From contig OZ020268.1 of NCBI GenBank assembly GCA_963971225.1, positions 50,270,404 through 50,334,403 on the forward strand: 64,000 nucleotides of DNA, given 5' to 3'. The position numbers and the translations under genes are program-made. Below the pieces are notes generated by a model that was not told where the DNA came from, made no database searches, and saw only the letters and a list, made by a program, of their open reading frames with translations. Source of the stretch: Melieria omissa (Eukaryota; Arthropoda; Insecta; Diptera; Ulidiidae). How positions within the stretch are numbered: position 1 is the first letter of the stretch; each line of letters opens with the position of its first letter. This document shows, one piece after another, positions 1-11,185 of this stretch.

Positions 1-660
1 GCAGTCGAGCGCAGCTGACGTTTGGAATAGTAGGTCAGCAAACATGACAACTTCTATTCGACGGGCTTAGAAGAGTGGCACAAGTTTTACGTTATTTCTT
101 TTACACCTTTTACACTGACGCTGGCTGCAATGTCTAAAAGCGGGCAGCTTACAATTTGCATTTTAAAATTAATTTAATTGGGCATGAATTTTTAATTAAA
201 ATATATTAGCCAGCAGAACGTGTAACCTAACCTCGGCTGTGGCGAGTGGTGAACCGTGGAGAAGGGAGAGAGCGAGAGACATAAAAGTTTTGCTTGACGC
301 TTTGCTGACTGGGTGGGTGGGTTATTGGCGACAGTGTTGGCTGAAGCTGAATTGATTTATGGTGCTTAGAGCAACAAATCCACTGCATACTTTTAGGCGC
401 AGTGGTTCAGTTTATGATTGGAGGGTACACAATTTTTAGTAGAGGAATGGCACAAGTTTGTGGTATTAGGAATGAAGCGAGTTAGTAGGTGGAGAGTTAC
501 GGTTGAGGAGTTATAGTTGAAAATGTATAGTTGAAGTGTACTTTTGTCACTAAGGCACTGAAATCTGTTGGATAAACGTAGTAGTAATAGTAGTTAATCA
601 TTGTAGAGCTATAGTTGAGGAGTTGTAGTATTTTTGTAACTGAGACACTGAAATCTAGTG
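1..660. other. no gene seen
   Basis: Non-coding sequence with short simple motifs. I see no convincing exon, RNA gene or transposon end here. Confidence 0.5.
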
Positions 661-1240
661 GTGGTTGCTCGATTTCTAACAGACTGGCTGCAGTAATGAG
701 AAAAGCAGATTTCAAACCTCAAAACTAGTCTCTTTGGATACTTTTTGCAACTTGCTTCTGTATGTTAAGACTACATTTGAGTCCTTGACCATTGCCAGGT
801 GTACGTTTTTAACGCTAAGAGTTCCAGATCCAGATCCAAGTTTCTTCCTTAGTCTCTTTGAAATTTAAGAATAAGGAAAACGTTTAAAAAATTTACACAA
901 TTCAATGTTTTTAACATCCAAGGCTCGATTTTAAGCCTCCTCTGAAACTGGCCCCAGATCCTTTCTGCAAGTTTCTTCCTTAGGATAGGCTGAACTGGCT
1001 GGTCTCAAGGGCCGCACGTGGATTCCGTTCGAGTCCTAACCATTGCCAGATGGATATTAAAATAATAATAATGTGTTTTCCATTTAAAAAAATTTCCCTT
1101 TGGTCATTTTTAGACCTCAAAACTGGACTCAAATTCTTTTTGCAAGTTCTTCCTGAAATCTTAGGATGGATTAGACTGACTTCTTAGTTCATTCAGTGTT
1201 TATGAATAAAAAAAAACGAGTGCGCTTATGACCACACGAC

Positions 1241-1893
1241 TGAAGTGAAACTTCTTTCGCTCCATCTGTATGTACATATATATATATATATGTGTGTGTA
1301 CAATATATACATATATGTACATATACATATATTAATTTTCTACAAATATTTAAACTTGTTTTATGTTCTCATTGGTAAATTAATTTTTTTGCATAGATCT
1401 TTTATTTTCGTAAAGAAAAGAAAGTGTGCGCGCGCACTGCTCTCTCTTGCTCCTACACTGTGATACAGACAATAGGCCTGCAGTGTGCTATGAGAGGAAG
1501 AGAGAAAGAAAATGTGCGCGCGTACTGCTGTCTCTTGCTTATATCCCCCACTCAACTCCCGTTCGCCTCGCCCGATCACACTTTTCGTAACGCGTTCGCC
1601 AGCTTACTCCCCAAGTTAAGCGTGCGTAAACCACTCAACTTCCGTTCGCCTCGCCCGATCACACTTTTCGTAACGCCTTCGCCAACTTACTCCCCAAATC
1701 AAGCGTGCGTAAACCACTCAACTCCCGTTCGCCTCGCCCGATCACACTTTTCGTAACGCGTTCGCCAGCTTACTCCCCAAGTTAAGCGTGCGTAAACCAC
1801 TCAACTTCCGTTCGCCTCGCCCGATCACACTTTTCGTAACGCGTTCGCCAGCTTACTCCCCATGCCAAGCGTGCGTAAAGAAGTTTCACTTCA
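1241..1893. mobile_element. 653-bp inverted-repeat element with internal 83-bp tandem repeats
   Basis: A perfect 17-bp terminal inverted repeat, tgaagtgaaacttcttt at 1241-1257 and its complement at 1877-1893, bounds the block. The interior holds an AT/TG microsatellite (1272-1335), a direct repeat of about 30 bp containing tgtgcgcgcgcactgct (near 1424 and 1510), and four 83-bp tandem units (1549-1880). No transposase frame is seen, so it would be non-autonomous. No convincing target duplication is visible; the right flank is A-rich. The arrangement resembles foldback elements or tandem-repeat-bearing MITE/Helentron relatives, but I cannot assign a superfamily. Confidence 0.65.
1549..1880. repeat. 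83-bp tandem repeat, four units
   Basis: Units start at about 1549, 1632, 1715 and 1798, each beginning cactcaac and running through ccgttcgcctcgcccgatc, cttttcgtaacgcgttcgcc and aagcgtgcgtaaac. The copies are nearly identical, far less diverged than the surrounding array. The GC-rich sequence creates long spurious reading frames that I do not accept as genes. Confidence 0.9.
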
Positions 1894-3130
1894 AAAACAG
1901 TATCTTTTTCATTTACAAAAATGTATTTGTCATCGGCTTCAGACCTCAAAACTGGCCTAAAGATCCTTTTTGAAGGTTAAGGTTGGACTTTCTTACGTTA
2001 AGAATAAACATACAGGTCTAAGTTTCTTCCTTAACTTTTCCATTAAAGAAAATTAAATAACTCAACGCTTTTAGCACCTGTGGGTCTATTTCAGACTTCA
2101 AAACTGGTCTTAAATAAATTTTGTAAGTTTCTTCCTTGGTTTCTTTGAAGTTTAGTTTGTCTTTTGTAAAAAAATTTGCATAATTCACTGCTTTCAGCAC
2201 CTGTGGGTCATTTTCAGCTCTCAAAACTGGTCTTAAAGTCTTCCTCCTTTAGTTTCTTCGAAATTTAGGAACAAGAAAATTGTCTCTTCTGTGAAAAGAA
2301 TTTAAAAAATATGCATAATCCACTGTTTTAGCACCTGTAGGTCGATTTCAAACTTTAAAACTGCTATTAAATGAATTTTGTTGTTTCTTCTTAAGTTCGT
2401 TTGAAACTTACCAGCAAGAAAAACGTGTCTTGCAAAAAACAAATTGCAAAAATTTCATAATTCACTGCTTTTGTAACTGTAAGTCAATTTCAGGCATCAA
2501 AATTGATTTTAAAGTCTTTTTACAACTTTCTTAATCAGTTCCTTTGAAATTTAGGAACAAGAAAATTGTTTGTTTTGTTAAAGATTAAAAAAAAATGTCA
2601 TAATTCAATACTTAGTTTTTATAACGTTTACAAGCAATAAAAAGTGTCTGTTTAAAAAAAAAACTTGTATTTGCATAAATCACTTCTTGTGACATCTGTG
2701 GGGCTATTTCAGACATCAAAACTGATCTTAAATAAAATTAATTTTTCAATTTTTTGCTTAGTTTTTTTTGAAGTTTATGTACAAGAAAAACGTGTCTTTT
2801 GTAAAGGAAAAACCTGAGTAAAAAAAATTTCGAACATTTCATGGTTCAATGGTTTTGACACTATATTTGGACATTTGCATTTCATACTTCAAAACTGCTT
2901 TAAATTAATTTTGCAAGTTTCTTCCTTAGTTCGTTTGAAACCTACCAGCAAAAAACCTAGAAACATTTCATAGTTTAATGTTTTTAGCACTTGTGGATAG
3001 ATTTCAGACTTAAAAACTGATCAAAAACTCTTTTTGCAAGTTTCTTCCTTAGTTCATTTGGAGTTTATAAACTAAAACAAACGTGTCTAAAAAAACCAAA
3101 AACTAAAAAGTTCATAATTCAATGCTTTGT

Positions 3131-4929
3131 TGCTAGAGTGGGTTAAATTGCAATTAATGGCACAAACTAATTGATTAAATTTGCATATTTTATGCAGCCA
3201 ACAACATTCAATTAAGTAAATTTATGCACACAGGCAACACAAAGCGCTGCATTATAATAAGAACTGCTGCCATTACAAGCAAATAAGTATTGCGAACACC
3301 AGCCAGCTGGCTGAACAGAGCAACAAATTGCAACAATGCAGCAAAAGCCGGCATTAGTTGTGTACATTTTGACCAAAAGTCAATACGCACTCACAGAGAG
3401 AGAGGGGGTGAGACACAGATGAGTAAAATCGTGCAACAAGCCATAATAATCGATAACTGACCATGCGACCAAATACCAGCAAAACCAGTTGTTACAAAAA
3501 CACTGTAACGGTGCCCGCAACAACTTCAACTAAACAACAAAGCACAACAAATTCGAAATTAATTACCACAAATGCGATTTGCATACGCAAACACAGACAC
3601 ACACACACCCATGCAGAGAAAAGCGCACAATGCAGACAAAAGTGTGAACACGCAGTAAATAAGTATGTAATTGTATGTGTGTGCTTGTGGATTAAGTCAG
3701 GTGTAAATTGCACATGCATAAATAACCAGAACCCACCTGCAAGCGCCAGCTTACGCGACATAAACACACACAAGCACACACACGACTACAGCAACCAGCC
3801 CCACTGGCGGCGTCGCCAAGTGAGCGAATAAATGAACTCGAGAGTTCATTGCGGGCGTCTGTTGCAGCACGCCAATAGAAATGCACCGAGAGACTCACAC
3901 CTATGCACACACACACACATGTAGACACGTGCGCCCGCAGCGCCACATTGACGGCTACATGCAGCAGGGACAAAATTGCAATGGAAGGGAAATTAAATTA
4001 TCGTTAGGCATGAGAAATGAGTTGCAGAGAAGCGAACGCGCGTTAAAAAAGCAATGTCAACGCGGCTGCCAGTGTGAACATTGAAATCACCACATATCGT
4101 TCACACGATACAAATTTAAAGGAACTAACAAAAGTTCGTTTAGCTGGCAACGCGGAATACCTTTTTGACAAATCAAGTTGAAGTTTCGCAGCAAGCAGTC
4201 AAAACGAAAACAAGAAAATGGAAACTAGATGACAAAAAGTTGGTGCAAGTTTCATTGCCATTGCAGCAAAACAATTGCATTTGCCATTCATTATAGATTT
4301 ATTTTATGAATGCCAAATGGCTTATGAAGAGAATGCAGCATCGCTTAAGACCAGTGACGTACCCAAGAATCCGTGCACAATTTTGAGGCCAATACACTCG
4401 AAACCAAAAAACCTTTGTAGCGAACAGATGTGTGATTGTGAGTTTGAAATTTCGAAGTGGATTCCAAAATTCCACACCGGACATTCGTTTGTACAGGAGA
4501 AATTTTGCATATGTACATAAGTCCCTAAAATTTTCGACTGGTGATGGTGAAGTCCAAAAGTGGTGAAGATACAACATTGAATCGAAGAGTTGATTGCTGA
4601 GCAACTGAGCTTCTGTGGAGGACAAATGTCACGAAGCTCGTCTAAAATCTAAGACGGACGATCTCAGCATCGCTCCGGTGAAGTTCAAAATTGATAAAGA
4701 TGCAAGATTGAATCCAAGAATTTTGATAAACTGCTTATAAGCTGGGCTTCTCTGGAGGACAAAGATCGTCTAAAATCTTCAACTCATAATGTAAGCGTAT
4801 CTCTGATGAAGAAAACAATTGACAAAGATCCAGGGTTGACCCAGAAAACGATTATGAATGAACTAAGCTTCAATGCCACGACTGTATAGCACACATTAAA
4901 CAATTATCTTGGATACAGGAAGAAATCAA
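3131..4929. other. intergenic; CA/TG-rich stretches, no gene seen
   Basis: Contains ACAC-rich segments (about 3594-3610, 3765-3785, 3890-3920) that open artefactual frames on both strands, and a 20-bp hairpin with 9-bp arms (aatgaactc / gagttcatt, 3830-3849). Nothing else supportable. Confidence 0.5.
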
Positions 4930-4945
4930 TACAATAAGTTTCTCG

Positions 4946-5250
4946 AATTTTAGGTTAGGTTAGGTAAGGTGTCTGCCAAATTCGCTACGCATAGAACCTA
5001 TTGGGTCCCTAGCGACACCAGTTAGAGCTCCTTAGCACGGACGTCAAAGTGATCGATAAGAATGTTGATGTTCCTAGCAAAGTTCAGCAGCGATTTAATG
5101 CCAAGCTTAGAGATCTCTTCTAACCAAGAAAAGCACGAGGCTTCTAAGTGAGTAAGTCGCTGTCTTTAAATTACCGGACAAGAACAAAGGATGTGCTCTA
5201 GGGTTTCCTTGACACAATTTTCTTTGCCTCTCCTCCATTCATCCGGCTCC
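4946..5250 (-). mobile_element. LINE 3'-end fragment (degenerate) with TTAGG-like tail
   Basis: Read on the minus strand the sequence gives a broken frame with ETLEHILCSCP (Cys-rich end of an RNase H-bearing non-LTR element), then EISKLGIKSLLNFARN and DHFDVRAKEL. The closing part matches the copy at 18004-18222 (EISKHGIKSIVNFARN, DHFYVHSQQS), so the two are one family. In-frame stops make it a dead fragment. The 3' end runs into ccttacctaacctaacctaa on the minus strand, a pentanucleotide tail shared with other elements of this window. Confidence 0.65.
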
Positions 5251-6149
5251 ATTAAGGGGGTCCTACCATGTAACACTTAAAAATATGGTTTTTTTTTGTT
5301 GCATTTTTCTAAAGGTAATGTATCTAAAAATAAGATACAAAAAGGAATTTGCTTAATTCCGAAGGGAAAACAGGTTTTACGGCAAGTTTTATCACACTTT
5401 CCACTGAGTTCTCGCAGCGCGCCAAACTTTAAACGCGTTTTTCTCGGAACCACTTTTTTCGAACTGGTACCCCGCATTTCTAAGGAACCAGTGGACGGAT
5501 TTTGATAATTTGTAAAAATGTGTGTAAATGTTGTCGCTATCGTTCGGTACAAGATGAGCTTCCAATTGTTATAAACAAATAATAAAAAAAATTGTTTTTA
5601 TCTGCTTAAAAAACCAGCTTTTTTTCATGATCCGTTCTACAGTCCAATGACGCACAAAGGGGAAGGAGGGTTGTGGGAGTTCAAACCTCCAGATACAAAA
5701 ATGCGTGGTACAAAATATGATTTCAAATGGTATTGGGTTCATAAGTTGTACTCAAACCCCCTCTCCCCAAACAAATTTAAATCCTATGTGCGCCACTGCT
5801 ACAATCTTTTCTCGGGAGCGAGAGAAAAAATCGCGTATACGCTTTATTAAATTGTCTGAGCATTATTTTAGCGGTTTTACAGATAGTTAAATTATTCTAC
5901 CTCGACTTCGTCCTCGAATTTCAACTAAAATTCAAAAAGAGGTGCATGTGCTCCTTTGCTCAGTTAGTTATTTCTTCAAACATTTGAAAACGGAAATGCT
6001 GACACGTAAAATGTTGACAGATAATGAAGCTTGGGTTCTGGAAATACGACGCGGAATCAAAACTACTGAAGATGCGTATCCACCGGTTAAAGGCAGGCAA
6101 TAAAAGTAATGGTGAAGACCCGAAGCTATCCACTTTTTAAAGTCAGGCA
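5251..6149. other. intergenic, repeat-like, unassigned
   Basis: Holds a sequence with the look of a dispersed insect repeat (aagggggtcctaccatgtaa near 5254; ctcggaaccacttttttcg near 5444), but there is no second copy or terminal repeat in this window to define it. No gene seen. Confidence 0.35.
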
Positions 6150-7070
6150 ACAAAAACATTATGTCAATTTACTTTAGCAGAGGAAAAGTTCTAGCTGGAT
6201 ATCAACACGAGATATCGCAATACTTTTGAGCAACCAAACTCTTAGGACTCTAGATGCAGTTTTTATAAATAACATCAATGACTGTTCTGAGCTACAAATC
6301 TCTCAGCGAGACTACAAGGCAGCTTCACATTCGCCTATGAAATGTCTCTGTGTATTTGGACATAGGGACATTCCAACGAACTCTGGAATGGACGAACACG
6401 TTTAGCAGAGCAGTTACGTCAAAACAACTCTTCAAGGCATGGTATCCCTATATTAAGCATTCAAGTTTCGTAGTCATACAATTTTCGTGTCAAATCTGTC
6501 CAGCCTTAAACTTTCATCGATCTAGAGACATTTTCTCACAAAAAGGCCAGATTAGAACCATGATTGGGATTCTGACAGGTTACTGTTTAACTGACACCCA
6601 CGTTAAAAAGTTGAGGCTGTTTCAAACGACTTCTGTCGTAGAAAAATAGCACTACACCTTCTCTGTATTTGTTCTGCATTATCTAGAACAGCGATGACTA
6701 TTCTGCTACTGGCAAGTAGAAAAATGGTCATCACTGATCTAGAAGAAAAAATACGCACGGATACCGATAACTTCTTGTTCGGCAATCTAGTCTATAGTAC
6801 AATTCGACAGTTCTATTCGATAGAACTCTGGGCAAAGTAATTAATAAATTTTTTAATTCATTTTAATTTGAATGCACCTTGGACAGAACTATTCAAAGTC
6901 TACTAAGTTTTGTGAGAAGCTCAAACTGGCTCAATGACTCGTAATGAGCCTTCATGGCCTAAGTGGACTCCGGCTTGGGGCCGCCACTTCTCCCTACCTT
7001 AGCACCTTTTGTTGGTCCCCTCGACGGTCAGACTGTAGCGACCACATAACGTATTGTTGCTTTGCTGAAA
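6150..7070 (+). mobile_element. degenerate LINE fragment, RNase H domain to 3' end
   Basis: Broken plus-strand frames carry the end of a Jockey/I-type polyprotein: GHRDIPTNSGMDEHV near 6353-6400, the place of the GHRxIxGNxxADExA RNase H motif, then ILTGYCLTDTHVKKL near 6569-6612, then LHLLCICSALSRT near 6655-6690, matching the ETxxHLLCxCPALSRxR end of the family. Several stops and frame changes show decay. A 48-bp MITE with a perfect 8-bp duplication is inserted at 6689-6736. The segment at 6930-7070 looks like the element's 3' UTR (inference). Confidence 0.65.
6681..6744. mobile_element. 48-bp palindromic hAT-type MITE with 8-bp target duplication
   Basis: The insert is 6689-6736. It begins CAGCGATGACTATTCTGCTA and ends, read in reverse complement, CAGTGATGACCATTTTTCTA, so nearly the whole element is one hairpin. 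Both flanks carry the identical octamer atctagaa (6681-6688 and 6737-6744). CAG ends and 8-bp duplications are the signature of hAT transposons. Removing the insert brings the surrounding LINE coding sequence together at a plausible place (after LSR). Confidence 0.85.
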
Positions 7071-7669
7071 TAGAACTGTGGGCTGCCAAAAAATTTGACC
7101 AACTGATAGCAATCAATCAATGTGCAACAATTGTGGCCTATTGTGTGCGTTTATGGTCGCAATTAAATCTGTACAAAAACAAATATGTACGTACAAATAT
7201 GTATTAGTATGAATGTAAATGCTGGTTAGAACGCTGACGGCATTTTATAACACATCCGCTTCCGCAGTAGCGCACAGAAACCATGTTGGTTCCTCCCGCA
7301 CTCCACCACTTCCTGCTATGTTGTCATACATGTTTGAGTGCTGATTAAATTCGGCGTTTACGCGCAATTAAATTTCTACAATAGTAAAATGAAAATACAA
7401 AACATTTGCATATTGCAAATTGTGTTCGCATAATGTGCAGGAAACACTGCGTATTTGTGTGCGTATGGGTGTTCGGTTTGTCAGAATGGGAGAGTGTGAG
7501 AGTGTAAGTTAAAATCGCTACACATTTGGCCCAATGACTGTCGATTAGCCTAAAGAACGCACAACAATAGCAAATCAATACAATAACAATAAAATTGTGT
7601 GCGCCAAAACTGTCGTAAAGGGTTATAAACTTGCAAACTTTCAACACACACCCACAAACACACCCACAC
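7071..7669. other. intergenic, no gene seen
   Basis: Low-complexity GT/CA-rich sequence flanking the LINE insertion. The minus-strand frames here are CA-repeat artefacts. Confidence 0.45.
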
Positions 7670-7685
7670 ACACTGACATTCGGCG

Positions 7686-8750
7686 TCAGTCGAACGTCGT
7701 TTGCGAAAAGGCCACGCGAGTCTATGGCGCGCTCGCACGCATGATGCCAAACATAGGAGGTCCCCGCTTTAGCCGGCGAAAACTGCTCTCAACAGTGACG
7801 GCGTCTATACTGTTATATGCAGCACCGATCTGGGCGGATGTGGCAAAGATCCGTGAACGCATAAAAGGCATCCGATCGGTATACCGCCTCAGCGCACTCC
7901 GCGTCGCCTGCGCATTCCGCACAGTGTCGGATGACGCCATTGGTGTCATTGCCGGCAAACCACCGATCGATCTGCTCGCAGCGGAAATGCAGCGCTGCTA
8001 CAAGCGTGACGAGAAGACGACAGCCGCCGCCAAAGAAATCGAAAGCAAAACGACTACACGCGAATGGCAATGCAGGTGGGACCAGTCATCCAAGGGACGG
8101 TGGACGTACCGACTTATCCCAAAAATCGAGGAGTGGATCAAACGACGGCACGGGGAACTGGACCACTACTTGACGCAGCTACTCAGCGGACACGGCTGCT
8201 TCAGGGAATATCTCCATAAATATGGATATGAGGAGGACCCTTTTTGTCCGCGCTGCCCAGCAGAGCACGAAAACGCGCGGCACGTCCTTTTCCAATGCAC
8301 GCGTTTCCTCGGCGTACACGCCAAACTACAAAAAGTCCTCGGAGAGGAGGCATCGGAGGCCAACCTCGTCGCTCATATGTGCGACACTCCGGCGAAGTGG
8401 GAGGCGGTTAGCTCGGCAGCCGCCGAGATAATAAAAAAACTGCGGTTGGAAGAGCGCGCACGCAACGCGCGTCGACGAGAACACGGCACGGATGATGGTC
8501 TGGTGCAGCTAGGACAGCGGCGGCAGTGGTGACAGTTGCAGCAACAGGGAAGCCAGGGCAGTGTGGCCTATGCTATTGGTAAGTCCGGACATGACATGAC
8601 ATGACACACGAACGATTGAGCAGAAATGCTCCTTACGGCCTCCTGACGCAATACCTATCGGTGACCCAGGGGGGTTAACCGTTCGGACGAGAGGAGGGTT
8701 TAGCGGATTAAAGTCCCGCACTACCCTAGGCTTTCGATGCTTCCCTCCTC

Positions 8751-8789
<39 letters not shown>
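7686..8789 (+). mobile_element. 5'-truncated R1-clade-like LINE insertion with poly(A) and TSD
   Basis: The insert is bounded by a 15-bp duplication, cactgacattcggcg, at 7671-7685 and 8790-8804. It ends in 36 A residues (8754-8789). Its only coding content is the C-terminal end of the reverse-transcriptase polyprotein, followed by a ~220-bp 3' UTR. Truncation at the 5' end, poly(A) and a target duplication are the hallmarks of target-primed reverse transcription. The long frame that starts at 7597 begins in flanking CA-rich DNA; the element part starts near 7687. Confidence 0.93.
7687..8532 (+). pseudogene. R1-like reverse transcriptase, C-terminal fragment
   Basis: About 281 residues remain open to the TGA at 8530. 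The start shows YGALARMMPNIGGP and RRKLLSTVTASILLYAAPIW, the region after the polymerase core in R1-type LINE proteins. Near 8239-8300 is a Cys/His cluster, CPRC then H..ARH then FQC, like the C-terminal zinc-binding motif of R1/Jockey-group ORF2 proteins. Endonuclease and polymerase core, including the YADD box, are missing, so the copy cannot encode an active enzyme. The open frame and high GC relative to its surroundings suggest a fairly recent insertion. The clade name is from memory of family motifs. Confidence 0.85.
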
Positions 8790-8790
<1 letters not shown>

Positions 8791-8804
8791 ACTGACATTC
8801 GGCG

Positions 8805-10890
8805 CCCAGTGGCTGCTTTCCTATTTCCGGTTTAACTTTGCATTCCCGGGCAGTTATTAGCAGCTGTGTGCGGATATGATAAGCTTCCGATAAAAATTAA
8901 CAACTCACATAAAGCCTAAAAGTTAATAAACCAAATGGCAAAACGGAAACAACGCAGCCTTTAAAGGATATTAGAGCATAAAGGAAGGCAGTAAATATAC
9001 TAATTTTATAAAATACGCTCAAGTACTATTAGGAATTTGCTGAAACAGTGACATAAATAAATGAATTAATTCAAAAATAATTTTATAAAATTTTTCCTGG
9101 AAGGTTAGTAATCTGTATTCAATAAGATTTTGAGTTTCCATAGACTTAGATAGATCAACCGGCGCGTCACCCTAATCCTGTCATCCATGACTCAAAGAAT
9201 CATAATTAGGTTCTAATGATCCAGAGCAAAGAATATGAAGTGTATAGAAGGCGCATCTGAGCTGAAAAATTCAAATTTTTGTTTGCGAGCTTCATAAAGC
9301 GAGGGGAAGCCACAAAAGGGAAACAGTGGTGCCAGCAGGAGAGCAAGCGCTTCAGTTTACGCTCATTGACTGTGCGAACTGAAGCACGCGCTACAACAAA
9401 CACACATGAAGTGAAAGTACCGCTTCTCCTGTGTACTTTGTGGCGTTGGTGGTCGGTTTGGTCACTCAATAATTTTTTGTGCAAATTTCTCACAGCAACA
9501 CCAGCCAGCGCAATGATTGTCGTTTCAACGACGCCATTGTTTGTTGTTGTTGTTGTAGTTTTTATGTGTACACAGCTCGAGAAAAATGTAAACAGCTCTT
9601 CTTTTGTTGTTTTTTTATTGTCTATGTTTTGCATCATTTGGAACTTCCTTTTTTTAATTTACTGTCACAGCATTCATCAGGAAATCTGAAAGAGCAAATA
9701 TGTAGCAAAAGTCTGTAAACGATTGATAATTTTTATGGAAAATGTTTCACTTAGCGCAATGAAAAGGTTTTCATTTCTTAGTTTTTGGAAACATATCCCA
9801 CAATTATTATCTATGTTAATTTTTACTCGATTGTCGAAGTTTTATCTACAAAATAATTTGTTGTAATAATTGTTGTAATTACTGCTGAAATAAAATAATA
9901 AAAAGACAGTTTCGTCTGTCTCAGCATGTAGTAGGTTTTGATTCATGGAATCCTGTGTATCTTCAAAATTAGTTGTTACACTTGACCGAGTACTACTTGA
10001 ATTTTGTCCCAAAATTGCAAAAGTATTTTCTAATTTATCTTGGTTAAAAAACTTGTTTGTTATAAAACATTTATGTGGGTTATTGGTTAATTTTATCAGT
10101 GATTAAAAAACAGATTTTAGTTCTAAAAATACAACTTGAATCATCCATACATTTAACATCTTTCAAATAATTAAAAAAATCTTTATAAATTTGTACGACT
10201 CATTATTTAATTGTAAAGCCGATCTAAAGCAATTATCCGATTGCCGTATTCATGCAATCAAATATTAGGTCTACTTTTTTGATAAATTCTTCTGGAACTT
10301 TGTTTGTAGCGACCACATAAGTCGTCACGCCAACCATATTTTATTTTATTTTCTATGATTTTGCGCACACTACTGTCTGCAATAAGTTCAGGAGCAATAT
10401 GCGACGCCGTTCAGGCTTGTAGAAGAAGAACAAAAGCCAGCCAGAAATCAGAAATCGTTTTACAATTTCAGCTTTTCGCCAGCGCAACAACAACAACAAC
10501 AGCGTTCGTCTTCACCTTGCACGCCACAACAATGTGCTAACGCACACTCGCTGCTGTGAGCGCAACACATAAAACTACGTTCTCGCTTGTAAAGAAACGC
10601 TCTCACCACATACGTGATTTGTGCGAGCAGAGCGCGGGTTCCAATGTTAGAACCCGCCATACAAAATTTTTGCTTGTATGACATGCGCATTCTGTATGTT
10701 TATTTTCTTTGTCCAGAGTCAACAACAAATAAAAACTAATTTTTTTTTGGGAACCATTCTTTAAACAGCCTTATTGCTTTTAAGCGTGGTGCCTATCCAC
10801 GATTCGTCATTGGCTCAGAATTAGAAATAGAATTTAGAATACATAAGAATACAGTCGCCTAGTCACTGTGACCCAAAAAGTTTTAAATTA
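8805..10890. other. intergenic, no gene seen
   Basis: AT-rich spacer. Frames at 9206-9718 come from simple gttgttgtt-type sequence and show no domain or splice support. Confidence 0.5.
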
Positions 10891-11185
10891 GCCCTGACAA
10901 AGCCGGTCTCGTTAGTGCAGCGGGTAGCGCCCTGGCTTTTCATACCAGAGGCCCTAGGCTCGATTTCTAGCTCGGGCTGGTGAAACACTCGTCAACTTCT
11001 ACTCGTCTTCTTCTATTCACATGAAGCAGATGAGAATTACAAGAATCGCACAAGTGCGCTTTTGACAGGCAAAACCTCCTCTCGAACGGGTGGAATTTGT
11101 GGTATCACAATGGGCCCATATAGAGACCTAAGTGTGTCTCATAAAAAGGCAGCCACTAAAACCTATCTACCTACTCTGCCCTGAC
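10891..11185 (+). mobile_element. tRNA-derived SINE (tRNA-Met-like head)
   Basis: The head (about 10900-10982) fits a tRNA: cgttagtgcagcgggtagcg as box A region, a CAT in anticodon position, ggctcgatttctagc as box B. It most resembles elongator tRNA-Met. The body continues with cgggtggaatttgtggtatc and acaatgggcccatatagaga, and the tail is aaaacctatctacctact, a degraded CCTAA-type repeat. An 8-bp duplication gccctgac flanks it (10891-10898, 11178-11185). The 3' body matches the minus-strand fragment at 53735-53822. Confidence 0.85.

Larger units (their letters stand above)
690..3130. repeat. degenerate ~110-170 bp tandem repeat field, interrupted at 1241-1893
   Basis: A sentence-like unit recurs at least eleven times with heavy divergence: a stretch like cagacttcaaaactggtct, then tttttgcaagtttcttcctta, then gaaatttaggaacaag, then gcataattcactgctttt and gcacctgtgggt. 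The aaaactg landmark appears near 713, 950, 1117, 1950, 2100, 2220, 2355, 2497, 2716, 2890 and 3010. Flanking units are present on both sides of the inverted-repeat element at 1241-1893, so that element appears to have inserted into an existing array. No coding capacity is evident. Confidence 0.8.

Noticed and set aside
1424..1973. Plus-strand frames with repeated NFRSPRPITLF
   Set aside because: Produced by the 83-bp tandem repeat (not a multiple of three would break it, but units shift frames between copies); no gene features.
3463..3973. Frames rich in Thr-His or Cys-Val
   Set aside because: Caused by ACAC/TGTG simple sequence on both strands.
4946..4970. TTAGG-like runs as telomere remnants (also 41395, 41470, 53738, 58085)
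   Set aside because: Very short, and where context is visible they are 3' tails of SINE/LINE copies.
5260..5560. Possible DNA transposon around ctcggaaccacttttttcg
   Set aside because: No terminal repeats or second copy in the window to define ends.
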